Shown here one piece after another: positions 38,601-48,700 of a stretch of 64,000 nt of DNA (position 1 is the stretch's first letter; each line of letters begins with the position of its first letter). The DNA is taken from positions 434,001 through 498,000 of the forward strand of contig JBANDB010000015.1 in the NCBI GenBank assembly GCA_037576215.1, written 5' to 3'. The notes beneath the pieces are model-generated. The model did no database searches. It saw nothing but the letters and a program-made list of their open reading frames with translations, and was not told the origin of the DNA. A program made the position numbers and the translations under genes. The stretch is from Armillaria gallica. Taxonomy: Eukaryota > Basidiomycota > Agaricomycetes > Agaricales > Physalacriaceae.

Positions 38601-40330
38601 ACCAAAACCTCCAGTACTTCCGACTTCCGCAAAAGTTGAACCGACGGCAAGCCCGATGGGTCACAGAGTTGGCTGAATATCACTTCAAGCTCTTCCACAA
38701 ACCCGAGGCCCAGAACGTAAAAGCAGACCTGCTCTCGCGATGAAGCGATCACGACCAAGGCTCCAAGGATAACAACGACATTGTCGTCCTGGAAGCCGCC
38801 CACTTCCGTGCGCTTGTCATGCCCACGGCGACGGAAACGCAACAAACAGTCGAAGAAGCGACCCGACAGGAGGAACTGTGGGATGAAGGCATCGCAACGT
38901 CGCTGGCTCATGAGCGAGGAATCTCCCGTCAAGGGGGCCTCCTCTATTATGACGGCAGGGTTTATGTACCACGCAAAAAGGTGCTATGGGGTCGGATTAT
39001 TTCACAATATCACGATCACATCACCGCCGGGCATCCCGGAATCGAAAAGACGAAAGAACTGGTGCTCCGCGACTATTGGTGGCCCAAACTGCGAAAAGAC
39101 GTAGAAGCCTATGTGAAGGGCTGTGAAACGTGTCAACGAACGAAGTCGGACACGCACGCCAAGGCGGCACCGCTACATCCCAATGAAGTACCCGTGGGCC
39201 CGTGGACACACATATCAGTAGACATGGTCACCGGACTCCCCGACTCTAACAGCCATGATGCCATGCTCGTCATCGTCGACAGATTTTCCAAGGCCATCAT
39301 TCCGATCGCCTGCAACACGGAACTATCCACGGAAGGATGGGCACGCCTGCTACGCGACCACGTATATGCTCGCCACGGAATGCCTCAAGTGGTAATCTCC
39401 GACCGTGGCCCGCAATTTGTCTCCAAATTCATGAAGGAGCTCTATCGGCTTCTGGACATCACGCAAAACGCGTCGACAGCCTTTCATCCGCAGACAGATG
39501 GCCAGACGGAGCGAGTCAACCAGGAGATTATCAAATACCTCCGGATATTCGTGAACCACCGACAAACGGACTGGAGCGACTGGTTGCCATTGGCAGAGTT
39601 CGCCCACAACAACCGCATACATAGTGCTACCGGCAAAAGTCCATTCATGGTACTCTACGGACGAAACCCCAGAGTGATGCCAGACGCCAAACACATTTTC
39701 CCTCTCACGAACCCCGCAGCAGAGGACTTCACAAGGAAAATGGTGGAAATCCATGCTGAAACCAAGAAAGCCCTCGACGAGGCTGCAGATAAAATGAAGT
39801 CCCAATACGACAAAAGGAGACGCGACGCACACCCTTACCAGATAGGGGATCGCGTTTGGCTAGACTCTGCCAATCTGAATCTGCCAAGGCCAAAAAAGAA
39901 ACTCGACGACAAATGAGTCGGCTCATTCTTGATTCTGGAAAAGGCCGGCGCCAGCGCATACAAGCTGAAACTGCCGCCGCATTGGAAGATTCACCCGCGT
40001 TTCAACGAGAAACTCCTGATGCTGTACACACCCGCAGCATTCCCAAACCAGAAACTACCTCCACCACCGCCGCCTGACCTTATTGAAAACGAAGAAGAAT
40101 ACGAAGTTGAGGAAGTCCTCGACACAAGAATCAGAAAAATACGAGGTTGCAGAGGACAAAAGTCACGCTCGACCACGGACTATTTTGTCAAATGGAAAGG
40201 TTGGACCAGGGAGCACAACTCTTGGGTACGGGAGGAGGACATGGAGAATGCACAGGAAGCCATAGCAGACTACGAAGGACGATGGGGGGCCATACGGGCA
40301 GTTGGGACACCTGCCTTAACAAGGGGGTGA
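35600..40330 (+). pseudogene. pol: Element 1 Pol: protease, reverse transcriptase, RNase H, integrase, chromodomain
   Basis: Pol lies in the -1 frame relative to Gag. The domains in order are: a long linker; protease with ALLDSGCTGSAINRTYV (about 36.9 kb); reverse transcriptase with FTKLDVRWGYNNI and the catalytic IYLDDILIF (37.2-38.2 kb); RNase H with [22 protein letters not shown] and [10 protein letters not shown]; integrase with its HHCC finger (HDHITAGHPG...CETCQRTK) and the D, D, E residues in HISVDM, VISDRGPQF and TDGQTERVNQE (39.0-39.6 kb); and a C-terminal chromodomain with YFVKWKGWTREHNSWV (40.1-40.3 kb), which in relatives reads histone marks to guide insertion. Five TGA codons (36956, 38249, 38492, 38741, 39914) block translation. 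The natural stop directly abuts the 3' LTR. Confidence 0.92.
40319..40330 (+). promoter_or_regulatory. Polypurine tract overlapping the pol stop
   Basis: The purine-rich ACAAGGGGGTGA directly precedes the 3' LTR and contains the last Pol codons and the stop TGA. It is the only candidate for plus-strand priming because no non-coding gap exists. Confidence 0.6.
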
Positions 40331-40692
40331 TGTTACGATTTTTCCCCTTTTTCACCTTATCTTATCTTATCCGGCACCTCAGCTCCTTGCGGCACCTCGG
40401 CACCACGGCTCGTCGGCAGCCCACCCCAACGATCAAACCCCAAGACTTCTCGCGAAGCCGCAGACCATCGTATTATTAGATTCCACATATCGTACATAAG
40501 TAGCACAGCTCTCAGCCATGTACTCTAGCTTCGAGCTAAGTTTATACACCCCGGACTTTTCTCTTATCGCTTGCCGAGAGTTCAACGTTATCCAACGCTC
40601 CACTGTGACAATCAATGCCGTCGTAGGTGACTGTCCAAACGCGAGACAGCCTGCGATCGCTTGCATTGTTATTCCTGAGCCCGGACATAACA
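40331..40692 (+). repeat. Element 1 3' LTR
   Basis: 362 bp, the same length as the 5' LTR and differing from it by 8 transitions. Followed by the duplication TGACA at 40693-40697. The self-primer sequence is at 40527-40539. Confidence 0.94.
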
Positions 40693-40888
40693 TGACACTG
40701 CTCGTGAAACAGCTGTATCATGCTGCTTTGCTGGCCCCATTGCCATTGCTGATGTCAGAAGTGCAAATATGGGCTTTGCTCATCCAAATTGGTTCAACCA
40801 AGCACCTTATCAATGTTTGCTGTGCCAACTGATGCAGACATGGGCAGGGACAAAGCCAGAGATTATAGCAAAGTACAAAAAAACTTAG

Positions 40889-41492
40889 CTTTGGACTGAG
40901 AGCGAGATCCAGCAGCTTGAGAAGGAGGTAGCTGAGTATTACGTCGACACATTCTTTCTTCATTTTGGCCATCCGCCGGTGCTTCCATGCTATCTTCCGC
41001 ATAATCCTTGCATGTCATTCATCCCCATACCATGTATTCAAGGACAAACATCAACACCAAATGCGCATGCTGATATCTCAAAATGGGAGTAAATCTTTTT
41101 ATTCTGCTCTCATACCAACCTTCATGTACAGCTCAATTACCGATATATTTAATAACGACGGAGGAAGAAAGGAGAATGAATACACAGTCTGAACTATGTG
41201 AGCCATGTGATTACAAGTTTATCAAACATTTTTGGGGCTGTTCTCTAGTCTTTAATTGCTATATATGAGCTGTTATTTGTCAATATGATTCCTTTTTTTA
41301 CCATGAACTTGAATATCTTTCACCAAAGTTACAGGAGAAAAGATACAAAATATATTGCCTGATTAGGAATAGCTGATGACTTGGCTGGCTTGAAGCCGGC
41401 AAAGTCGAGTCGGAGCCGAGCGAAGCCATTCTAGGCCTGAGTCGTTGCCATGACTCGGCTCAACAGATTTTCAGCTCAGCGACTTTGAGTCA
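40889..41492. other. 3' subterminal region of the hAT
   Basis: No gene. GGCTTGA and AGTCAAGCC-type subterminal repeats occur toward the right end (for example, 41388-41400 and 41488-41496), mirroring those near the left end. Confidence 0.5.
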
Positions 41493-41508
41493 AGCCGTGG
41501 CAACACTA
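41493..41508 (-). repeat. hAT right terminal inverted repeat
   Basis: AGCCGTGGCAACACTA is the inverted form of the left end with one mismatch. It is followed by the duplication CCCACCAT (41509-41516). Confidence 0.87.
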
Positions 41509-42478
41509 CCCACCATTGGAGCACTCTATTTCTGGAACAAGGTGCAGTGCTACCTGAGTGGGCTGGGGCGGCCACTCAGTGTGGAGGAGGACTACTTTTG
41601 CAGTGATTGCTGCTGGTTTAACTGGTCATGGACGCTGCAGGAGGTCGGAGTCGATGGTTATGAAATTTGTGGAGTTACTCCTGATGGCCCACTGGACACG
41701 AAGCCAGACAAGGATGGCAAATATGACAGTGAGGTTCTGACAACATTTCGCCAGAAGCTGCGAGGCCTAATGCGCTTGATGTTCTGACCATTTGAAGTAC
41801 TGTACTGGAGGAGATGCGGCACCATGTGTCGACGAACCCAGTGGATAAGATTGCAGGGATGGCAAGCCTCCTGAGCTCATCCAGAATACCAACATCCTAC
41901 GAGAGTCAGTCTCTCGAGGATGCTTGGACAGCCTTTCTGGATACAGCCACTTATGGCTTCATGCAGAGGGATCTATTTTTCAAGTATCCTGAACCGGGAA
42001 ATGCAGGTGTAAAATGGTGACCATCATGGGACCAAGTACAGGAGAAGTCTCTGCCTAAGCATGACTTATGTGGTGACTTATATGCAGCAGTTTGGAAATA
42101 TATAGGGGATGATTTTGATCAATGTCAGGGGTTCTGTGTTAAAAGCGGATTTGTGCGGGGGTTGGCTGTATTAGGCTCACCAGGAACACATAGAGATGGG
42201 GAGGTGCTTGTTGAAGACGCGCACAGGAGACCACATGTGTTCAACATTACCGCAACACACCAGTACCCTATACCCGAAGGCATGTATACACTGATTGGAC
42301 CCGAGGAATCTTCCCATCAGCCCATTGAGCACAAGGACTAGGTACAGTGGGTAGTCGGGCGAAGACTGTCGGACAAGAGTTTCGAGAAACTGTCAGTGTT
42401 GACAATGGCCAGAGACGTAGCAAGAAGAATGTTGGATGTCACCAGCAGAGAAAAGCAAGTCAATATTCTAGTATAATG
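41509..42478 (+). pseudogene. HET-domain gene, 3' part (split by the hAT insertion)
   Basis: Directly after the right duplication the frame reads GALYFWNKVQCYL, then WTLQEVGVDGYEICGVTPDG, the end of the HET domain. A frame change lies near 41795. The second block reads VSTNPVDKIAGMASLLSS, SQSLEDAWTAF and FFKYPEPGNAGVKW, then TGA 42018-42020, then PSWDQVQEKSLP and, further on, VRGLAVLGSP and TATHQYPIPEGMYTLIG. TAG at 42339-42341 precedes VQWVVGRRLSDKSFEKLSV. With the 5' part at 24.1 kb this makes one HET gene, conserved along its length and clearly dead. Confidence 0.72.
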
Positions 42479-43429
42479 TGGGTACACACTTTGTGGTCTT
42501 CTTCATGAGTCCATATTCCCGATTCAAACAGCTATTGAATCCATTGCTAAGTTACCAGTTCTACATTCATCCTAGTTCTTTGCTGGAATAGACGATTACA
42601 CAGGACCATTTTTGTAGATTGCTAGCAATCCAGTCCGTTGTAGAATACCAACAAAAACACTATGAGATACATTCTTATCCCTCGATGGGCGAAAGTTGGC
42701 ATATAAGTTGAGATTCAAAGTTTTTCATCGGCAAGAGCTTTTTCATTCAAGACCAAAGGTGGTGAGATGAGTCGAGATGAGTGATCTGCAGGAACAAGAG
42801 ATGAGAATTCGACAGAAGTAGCTAACGTGAGGATCAGATCTCAGCTAGATATGAAAGAGAGTGTATACATATCGACAAGCAGACTGTATACGTGTCTATT
42901 GGCACTTGCTGTTATTCTAAACTACATGGCATGAAAATAATACTAATTTGTTCTCCTTCCAAGTTACTGACCTTTCTTTCCCTCAGGCTCCTGCAGGCTT
43001 CCCGCATCTGTGGACAAGGGAAACCTACATGGGGTAGACACCATGGCATAGGAATGACACAGAAAGCGGGTTTTCCTGTCATCTAACACCGGTATTGCCA
43101 TTAATGATCACGACCACATAAAAGAGAGGCACACCTTCGAAATGAGAGATAGAGGTGGAATCGCATGGACTGAATACACTAGAACATATCCCAGGGTAGG
43201 AGCAGTACAAGCCTTCAGTGAGCCGGACATTGAAGCGACGCCGGAGTGTGTACACAAAGTCGCGTATCAAGAGCAACGAATGGAATGGCGGAATGATCAT
43301 GACGAAATAACGGAAGAGTCGAAATGGAGATCACATACTCTTCAACGTGCCATTCTACCTAGATGGATTATCTGGGAAATCACAGCAGTCAACAGTTGAT
43401 ATCAAAGGCGGTGCGACTTCTAGACAAAG
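42479..43429. other. No recognisable gene
   Basis: Short frames only; no repeat or motif noticed. Confidence 0.4.
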
Positions 43430-43986
43430 CCCTGGTATACCACAAACAGAAAAGAGGCGGAGATTGAGTGCTTAGACTGTTGAAACTGAGCGTGGATGCA
43501 AGCAAGAAAAACGTCGCACCCCACCAGCACTGTGGTTGAGCTGAACTCAGAAAGTCTGTCCTTAGCGACCGACCGTATCAAGTATCCATAGGCCGGTGGA
43601 AGAAGCCTTCCATACAAGAAATGTAGAAACATTTTCCTTCGCTTGTGCCATGAATCTTATTATTCACTGGCGAGACATCGGCAACGGTGTCAAGGAAGCT
43701 GATGGTCCAAAATGACGCCTTACCATGATTCTTTCTGAGCTGCCGACTTGCTCTTTTTGTGTCACAGTCAAAAGCATAAAAACCGGTGTATTTAGCAGCC
43801 AATGTAATGAGACATAACGATATCACGGGAAACGATGTGGACAAGCAGCAAGCGAAGATACTTAAAGCAGGAATCAGTTATCAAGAATGCGACTGAGGCA
43901 TGAGTGACGTACGTACCAATGATAGTACCTCGAAACTTTGCATCTGTATCACTGATATTCCATCTAGAAGTTGAGAATGCCGCCAT
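43430..43986 (-). CDS. Possible small membrane protein gene, degraded or partial
   Basis: A minus-strand ATG at 43984-43986 opens a short exon (ending near AKFRGTII) followed by a GTACGT donor. After a likely acceptor near 43862 another frame gives a hydrophobic helix (CCLSTSFPVISLCLITLAAK) and a polar tail with a stop at 43578. The final frame (43420-43632) is open but unassigned. No family is recognised. Confidence 0.28.
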
Positions 43987-45519
43987 AACTTGACTGTATG
44001 CATGTTCTGAACGTAATCTGTTCCTCGGTAAGCAATGAACAGCACTGACAAGAGGGTTATGTACCGTACCCTATTCCAACGAGCTCCTGAGAACTTGAAT
44101 TCTCTCTACTTTTCCGTGTTGTCGTGGAGACTATATCGATATCACGACTATTGTGGAGCGAGGCGATAGCTCAAGACGGCCTGCTAGTTGACTATGAGTA
44201 AAACAGCATTGTTCAGATCCAGAGCTGTACCATCCGGATGCATAGTCACCTATCATTTACCCTGCTACCTCGAAGCATCGTCCAGCTTTGATGCGACAGT
44301 CCTGCACAAACAAGGACCGTGTACCCGAGAACAAAGTGGCCACTGCCAAATCGTGGACAGAGAGTGCCAAGGGCGCTCTCTATGGCGACGTTGAAGAGTT
44401 CTCCATAGACGGGGATGGATAGGTCTCATGGCCGACTCTTCGTCGTCAGATCGGAGGCAGCACGGTGGTTGTTGTGGACAAGACAGACATCGGAGTCTAA
44501 ATAGTTTTGGGCCAGCCCGCTGAATGCCATCATCTGACACCGCCACTACCATTCTCCTGCCGACCCTTAGACTCCTGGCTCGTTCCCAGAAGACAGCGCA
44601 CGCTTGTCATTGGTATACATTACTGTGACCGGTAGCCACAAAGTAGGCATTCTTGAAGAGGTGGTATCAGAGAGGCGCATAGAAGCCAGAGGTGCTGTAT
44701 CTGATAAACACTGTGGTCTAAACATCCGTGAAGAGATGACATTGGTACAATGGATAGGGATCTGCATTAGGTCCGTCAATCCATACATCAATGGCATTGG
44801 AACCGGTGTACATACATGTCAATACAAGGAAGCCGAACGACAGAACCTGAGGATTGAGTCTATCTGAAGGAAGGTACAAATACGTCGCTTTGTTCACATC
44901 TTCATTATGTAGTGAAAATCACCATTGCCATGCTAATATGGCGCAGATGCGACTGATCGACCTTCCTGGAGATTAGGCCACACAATAATCATCAACAAAA
45001 GTGAGGGAATGAAGGAAAAGGAGACACTAAGAGTCACATAAAACCGGTTGGATAAAAGAGAGGAGAGAAACGGGTTATCAGGCCTTAGAAGACGGGGAAG
45101 GAATGTCAGTCAGTCCTGAGATGCTATCTGATGATGTGGAAGTTGGCCTGATCTTGGACGGCTGAGCAACAGAGAAATATTGTCGCCTCAAGTTCACATG
45201 CAGGGTGAAAGGAGTATATAGGAACAGTGATTTTATTTGGTCCTACGTAGATACAACGTATATCTGATGCAAGGTGTCAGCGAAATCGTAATCAGGTAAA
45301 ATGGCAATAGCGTACAAATAGGTAGAGAATGTTATGTTGTATAGGTCCATGATACGGTATTCTATACGACAAAAGTCAGGGAAGGAATTCGGGGAACATG
45401 GGCATTTGAAGACTCATGAAAGAAGCGACACTAGTCATTCGTGAACCCCTACAGTGCCGAATGATGGGAGGTTGAGCCTAGGAGGAAGTTTCGAGTACGG
45501 TATTAACACTCACCGGTCT
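43987..45519. other. No recognisable gene
   Basis: Small overlapping frames around 44190-44870 on both strands show no domain. The rest is featureless to my reading. Confidence 0.35.
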
Positions 45520-45745
45520 CATCGTAGGCACTGCCCTCAATCCTCATGCGAGCAGAGACCAAGAACGTGCCAAAGTCAACGATAATCATGCCTTTGGGCA
45601 GTTCATCAAAAAATCACTAGGAAGATGAGAGAAACTAAATCATGATACCCAGTGAGAAGCTCACACTGAATTAACCCGGCTCAGTACACGCTCCATTGTT
45701 ACCATCATCCTTAACCCACACGTTGAAGGAGCCATAGAATAGTCC
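45520..45745 (-). CDS. Two exon-like blocks of an unidentified gene
   Basis: A minus-strand block at about 45745-45672 reads LFYGSFNVWVKDDGNNGACT and ends at a GTTAAT donor. After a CCTAG acceptor (about 45615) a second block reads FFDELPKGMIIVDFGTFLVS and continues to YDETG at a GTGAGT donor (about 45515). Good splice signals on both sides suggest real exons of a larger gene. I do not recognise the protein, and the neighbouring exons were not found. Confidence 0.32.
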
Positions 45746-48700
45746 GGTGAAAGAGATAAAGAGACAACACGGAGAAGAGGTGCAGTGTTATATGACCCCC
45801 AAGATATTGGGCATGAGGGGAACAGGGAAGAAAGGAATGCGCAAGGCGGAGACTCAATCACAGAGGAAGACCCCCGGACACTGGGCGTGCATGGACCCTC
45901 TACGTGTTCCCGTGGGAAATCCTGAATTGATCCGGATGCAGGTCGTTCCCAACTCCCGCGATAAGCTTTGTCTTAGGCTTGAGCTTGAAGTTTAGCTTGA
46001 CTACATAGCTTTTATGTTACAAGATTCTATAATTCCAGTGCAAGATAGATCTCATCCAACATCGTCATTACTTCTCAGTCTCCTGCAGTTCGACTCCATC
46101 CGGTTTCACTATGTTACGTCGCAATGAAGGTCTCCAAATGTTCCAATGTTCAACAAACTGATTGAAATACCGCCCTATGCCATTTTCCTACTACCCTTGG
46201 TCTCTTTATGCTCGGCCTTTCGCTTCTCTAGTAACTCTGCCATGCAACTCGACGCGTTGTTTTCTCCTACGTGCCATGTCAGGATCTCACTCGCCCGCTC
46301 GTCGATCTAGCTTCTGCAGGAACACCATCTTTTGACGGGGTTTTATCAGCTGTCTCCAGAACGATCCTTGCAGCACTTTCAGATACGATTGATGATTTTC
46401 GAGTCAAGGCTTAGTGCTTGTTACTGACCAGCCTACGAGGTCTATTTCTTTTAGATCGACCGACACACATCTCTGCTTTGGTGCCACAGAAATTTAAACT
46501 CTGGAGCCATCGGCGAATATGATATAAATATGGGTCTTCCCGTATTTCCTTGAAGTGGCAACCATCTGGCCATTTGTCGGATGTGATTCAAAAGGACTAT
46601 CATGAATGTCGATCTGCATACAGAATTGTACAGGCGCAGCTTACGCTGATGGTTTCATGCTCTATCTATGGGCCACTGAACACAGAGGGGGGACGGATTT
46701 TGCTTAATTCGAAGCGACTCCGGTGAGGCTACAACAATGGCTTCCCATCCTTAGTTTCGTCTGAAATCATTTTAGAAGACAACTGTTCCTACACATACCC
46801 AATAACTGGACCTTGTGCCGAGTTCACACATTGTTCCGTTCCTCATATTGATGCTGAACTGTGTTCTAGAACTGATGAATAAAATTTTGAGTTCAATCAT
46901 CGGTTCAAAATCTTTTGTGATAATGTCTCAAATTCATGTATACTATTCCGGATTTCAATTGAACAATACAATAGAAGAGCGACATGATATTACAGAGATC
47001 GATGACAAGCTCAATTATTACGATGCCTATCGTCTCGATGTTCTCATTGCACATGGTACACTTTTCTGCTTTGTTGGTTCTCAGATATTGCACTTCTAAT
47101 ATACTTGTTTTGCATGGTGATTTGTGCAATGACCAAGGGCATCAAGGTTTGTAGAGACAACATGCAGGCCACAAAAGTACCACTACTGTTGAACTCAGGT
47201 GTGACATCTTTGAGCTCCCCGATAGCACCACCGCCTCCTTATAGCAGGGAAGTTGAACTTCAGGGAGCATTAATATGAAAGACAACCGCCCTTTATATTC
47301 CATTTTGTTACTGTCCATCTCTCATCTCACAGCTCATTCTTATTATCATGTCTGGCACAGCAAATGGGGACTCTGTGACCATTACATTATTATCCTCTTT
47401 GTGAGTGAACTCATTAACAGCTATTTTTACATCTTCAAGGAAATAATAATGGCATGCTTAGGAAGTAGACCTCACGACTGCGTCCCAAGACTCCTCTTTT
47501 TGTCTGTTTCTGATTATCATGCAGAGGAGAACACTTCAGGCTATAGCTATCTTTTTTAATCTGCATGTTCGTACCTACCCTTCACATCCAAGGCACTTCT
47601 GCGATAGAGACCAAACACTAGCCCCTACACGAAGATCCTGCATGGGGAGACATATCTCTGTCAGAACGATATCTCCATTATGGCAAACGACGGTACTCTG
47701 CTCAGTTGATAGGTGTACCCAATGGTGAAGACGGCATGCAGTGGTGTAAAGAGAAGGATATTACCATTAATGTCATAGGTATTAGGAAACCAGCATTTGA
47801 GGGCCATCACATTCGGGTGGCAGTGACCGAGTCCTATGCTCTGCATTGGTAGGGTTACAGTTACTTGTGTCTGCAGCCAGGGCTTGAGATTCTATCTTCT
47901 ATTTTTGCGTGGATCTCGCTGCAGGCATGCATTTTCCACTGTATGAATTCTGCAAAGCGTTCCTGTGGCATCAATGAATGGGAGACCACACCTATCTGTG
48001 GCATGAATGGGGGACGGCCCCTCCCATTCATGCAGGGAGCGAGCTCACTTTCAGGGCTGTGACCATCTGCCTGCTGCGATGCCCGTGTCTCCCTTTGTGC
48101 GTCGTGCTGTTTCTGTACCCTTTGCTTCTTTACTGCCTCGCAGATCTCCTTTTTGTCTTCAATTATCATGTATGTATGTGGATAGGATTGATTGTACACA
48201 ACCATCAGAATTCTGTATACTTAGTACATCTAAGCTTACTTCCAACTCTGCACTAAAATCAAGGTCCCATTGTCATTGATACCCATAACATACACAATTG
48301 TACAAGAAATTCTCAAGGCCATTCATCTCCTCATGCAACAGTGGCAGAAATGCGCGAATCAGCATCAGCCTGAGTGGTACATGTGACTTGCATGCAATAG
48401 ACTTAAAAGTTAAGATGAGAACTATTAAAACAAAAGTGGAATAAACGTACTGTCCAGCCTTGTTCACAATAGGAAGGCAAGCACTGAGTACTCAGTCAGT
48501 TCATGATCACCCTACTGAGTACCTCCAGTGCAAAGGGTGGTTGTGAACTGACCCCCACGTATTGCATGAAGTCGCCACAGATGCAGGCCTCATCCCTGTC
48601 AATCCAGAGACAATGCTGTTAAACCAGAGAATTGTGCATTGAGAGTCTTGGCATTTTTGCCATTTTGCTGCTGGAAACCGGTGGTGTCGGCAGCAGAAGA

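Larger units (their letters stand above)
32405..40692 (+). mobile_element. Ty3/gypsy chromovirus-type LTR retrotransposon (element 1), complete but inactivated
   Basis: 8,288 bp with 362-bp LTRs (32405-32766 and 40331-40692) and the 5-bp duplication TGACA (32400-32404 and 40693-40697). Gene order: an extra membrane-anchored ORF, Gag, then protease, reverse transcriptase, RNase H, integrase and chromodomain. The order and the chromodomain place it in the chromovirus branch. The LTRs differ at 8 of 362 positions, all transitions, so insertion is fairly recent. All reading frames are blocked by single stops, almost all TGA. Removing the element restores the hAT second gene in frame. Confidence 0.92.
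30621..40888 (+). pseudogene. Second gene of the hAT: agaricomycete-type protein of unknown function, split by the gypsy element
   Basis: Exon 1 starts at the ATG at 30621 and ends at a GTTAGT donor at 30694. The intron (30694-30753) has a GCTAAT branch-like site and a CAG acceptor. Exon 2 contains LYDTFIITMPNACMLYAPPL, then RALIDYMLIYKPCMDTVPDG, VAQSFLHAGIPVWIIQPVDQ, a Ser-rich linker with one frame change near 31760, RYTLPPSSCL and FWRGKLFSELMAMDF. After the gypsy element the same frame resumes at 40698 (CCFAGPIAIADV, ANMGFAHPNWF) and stops at 40886-40888. I associate this motif order with a large family of uncharacterised agaricomycete proteins; no function is known to me. Two in-frame TGA codons (30882, 32380) add to the insertion damage. 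Confidence 0.66.
24902..41508. mobile_element. hAT DNA transposon with a second gene, carrying two nested insertions
   Basis: The ends are TAGTGTTGCCACAGCT (24902-24917) and the inverted TAGTGTTGCCACGGCT (41493-41508), 15 of 16 identical, flanked by an 8-bp duplication. Subterminal GGCTTGACT repeats occur at both ends (24934, 24996, and inverted at 41488). The element contains a hAT transposase on the minus strand (25.2-29.4 kb) and a divergent gene of another family on the plus strand (30.6-40.9 kb). Inside it sit a 923-bp insertion at 25763 and an 8.3-kb gypsy element at 32405. Without these the hAT would be about 7.4 kb, long for a hAT because of the second gene. Removing it joins the HET gene in frame. 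Confidence 0.86.

Noticed and set aside
32379..40712. Gypsy element inserted within an intron (GTGAGT at 32379 as donor, CAG at 40710-40712 as acceptor)
   Set aside because: Splicing there gives the wrong phase. Reading straight through, with one TGA at 32380, gives a continuous family-like sequence on both sides, so the insertion is in an exon.
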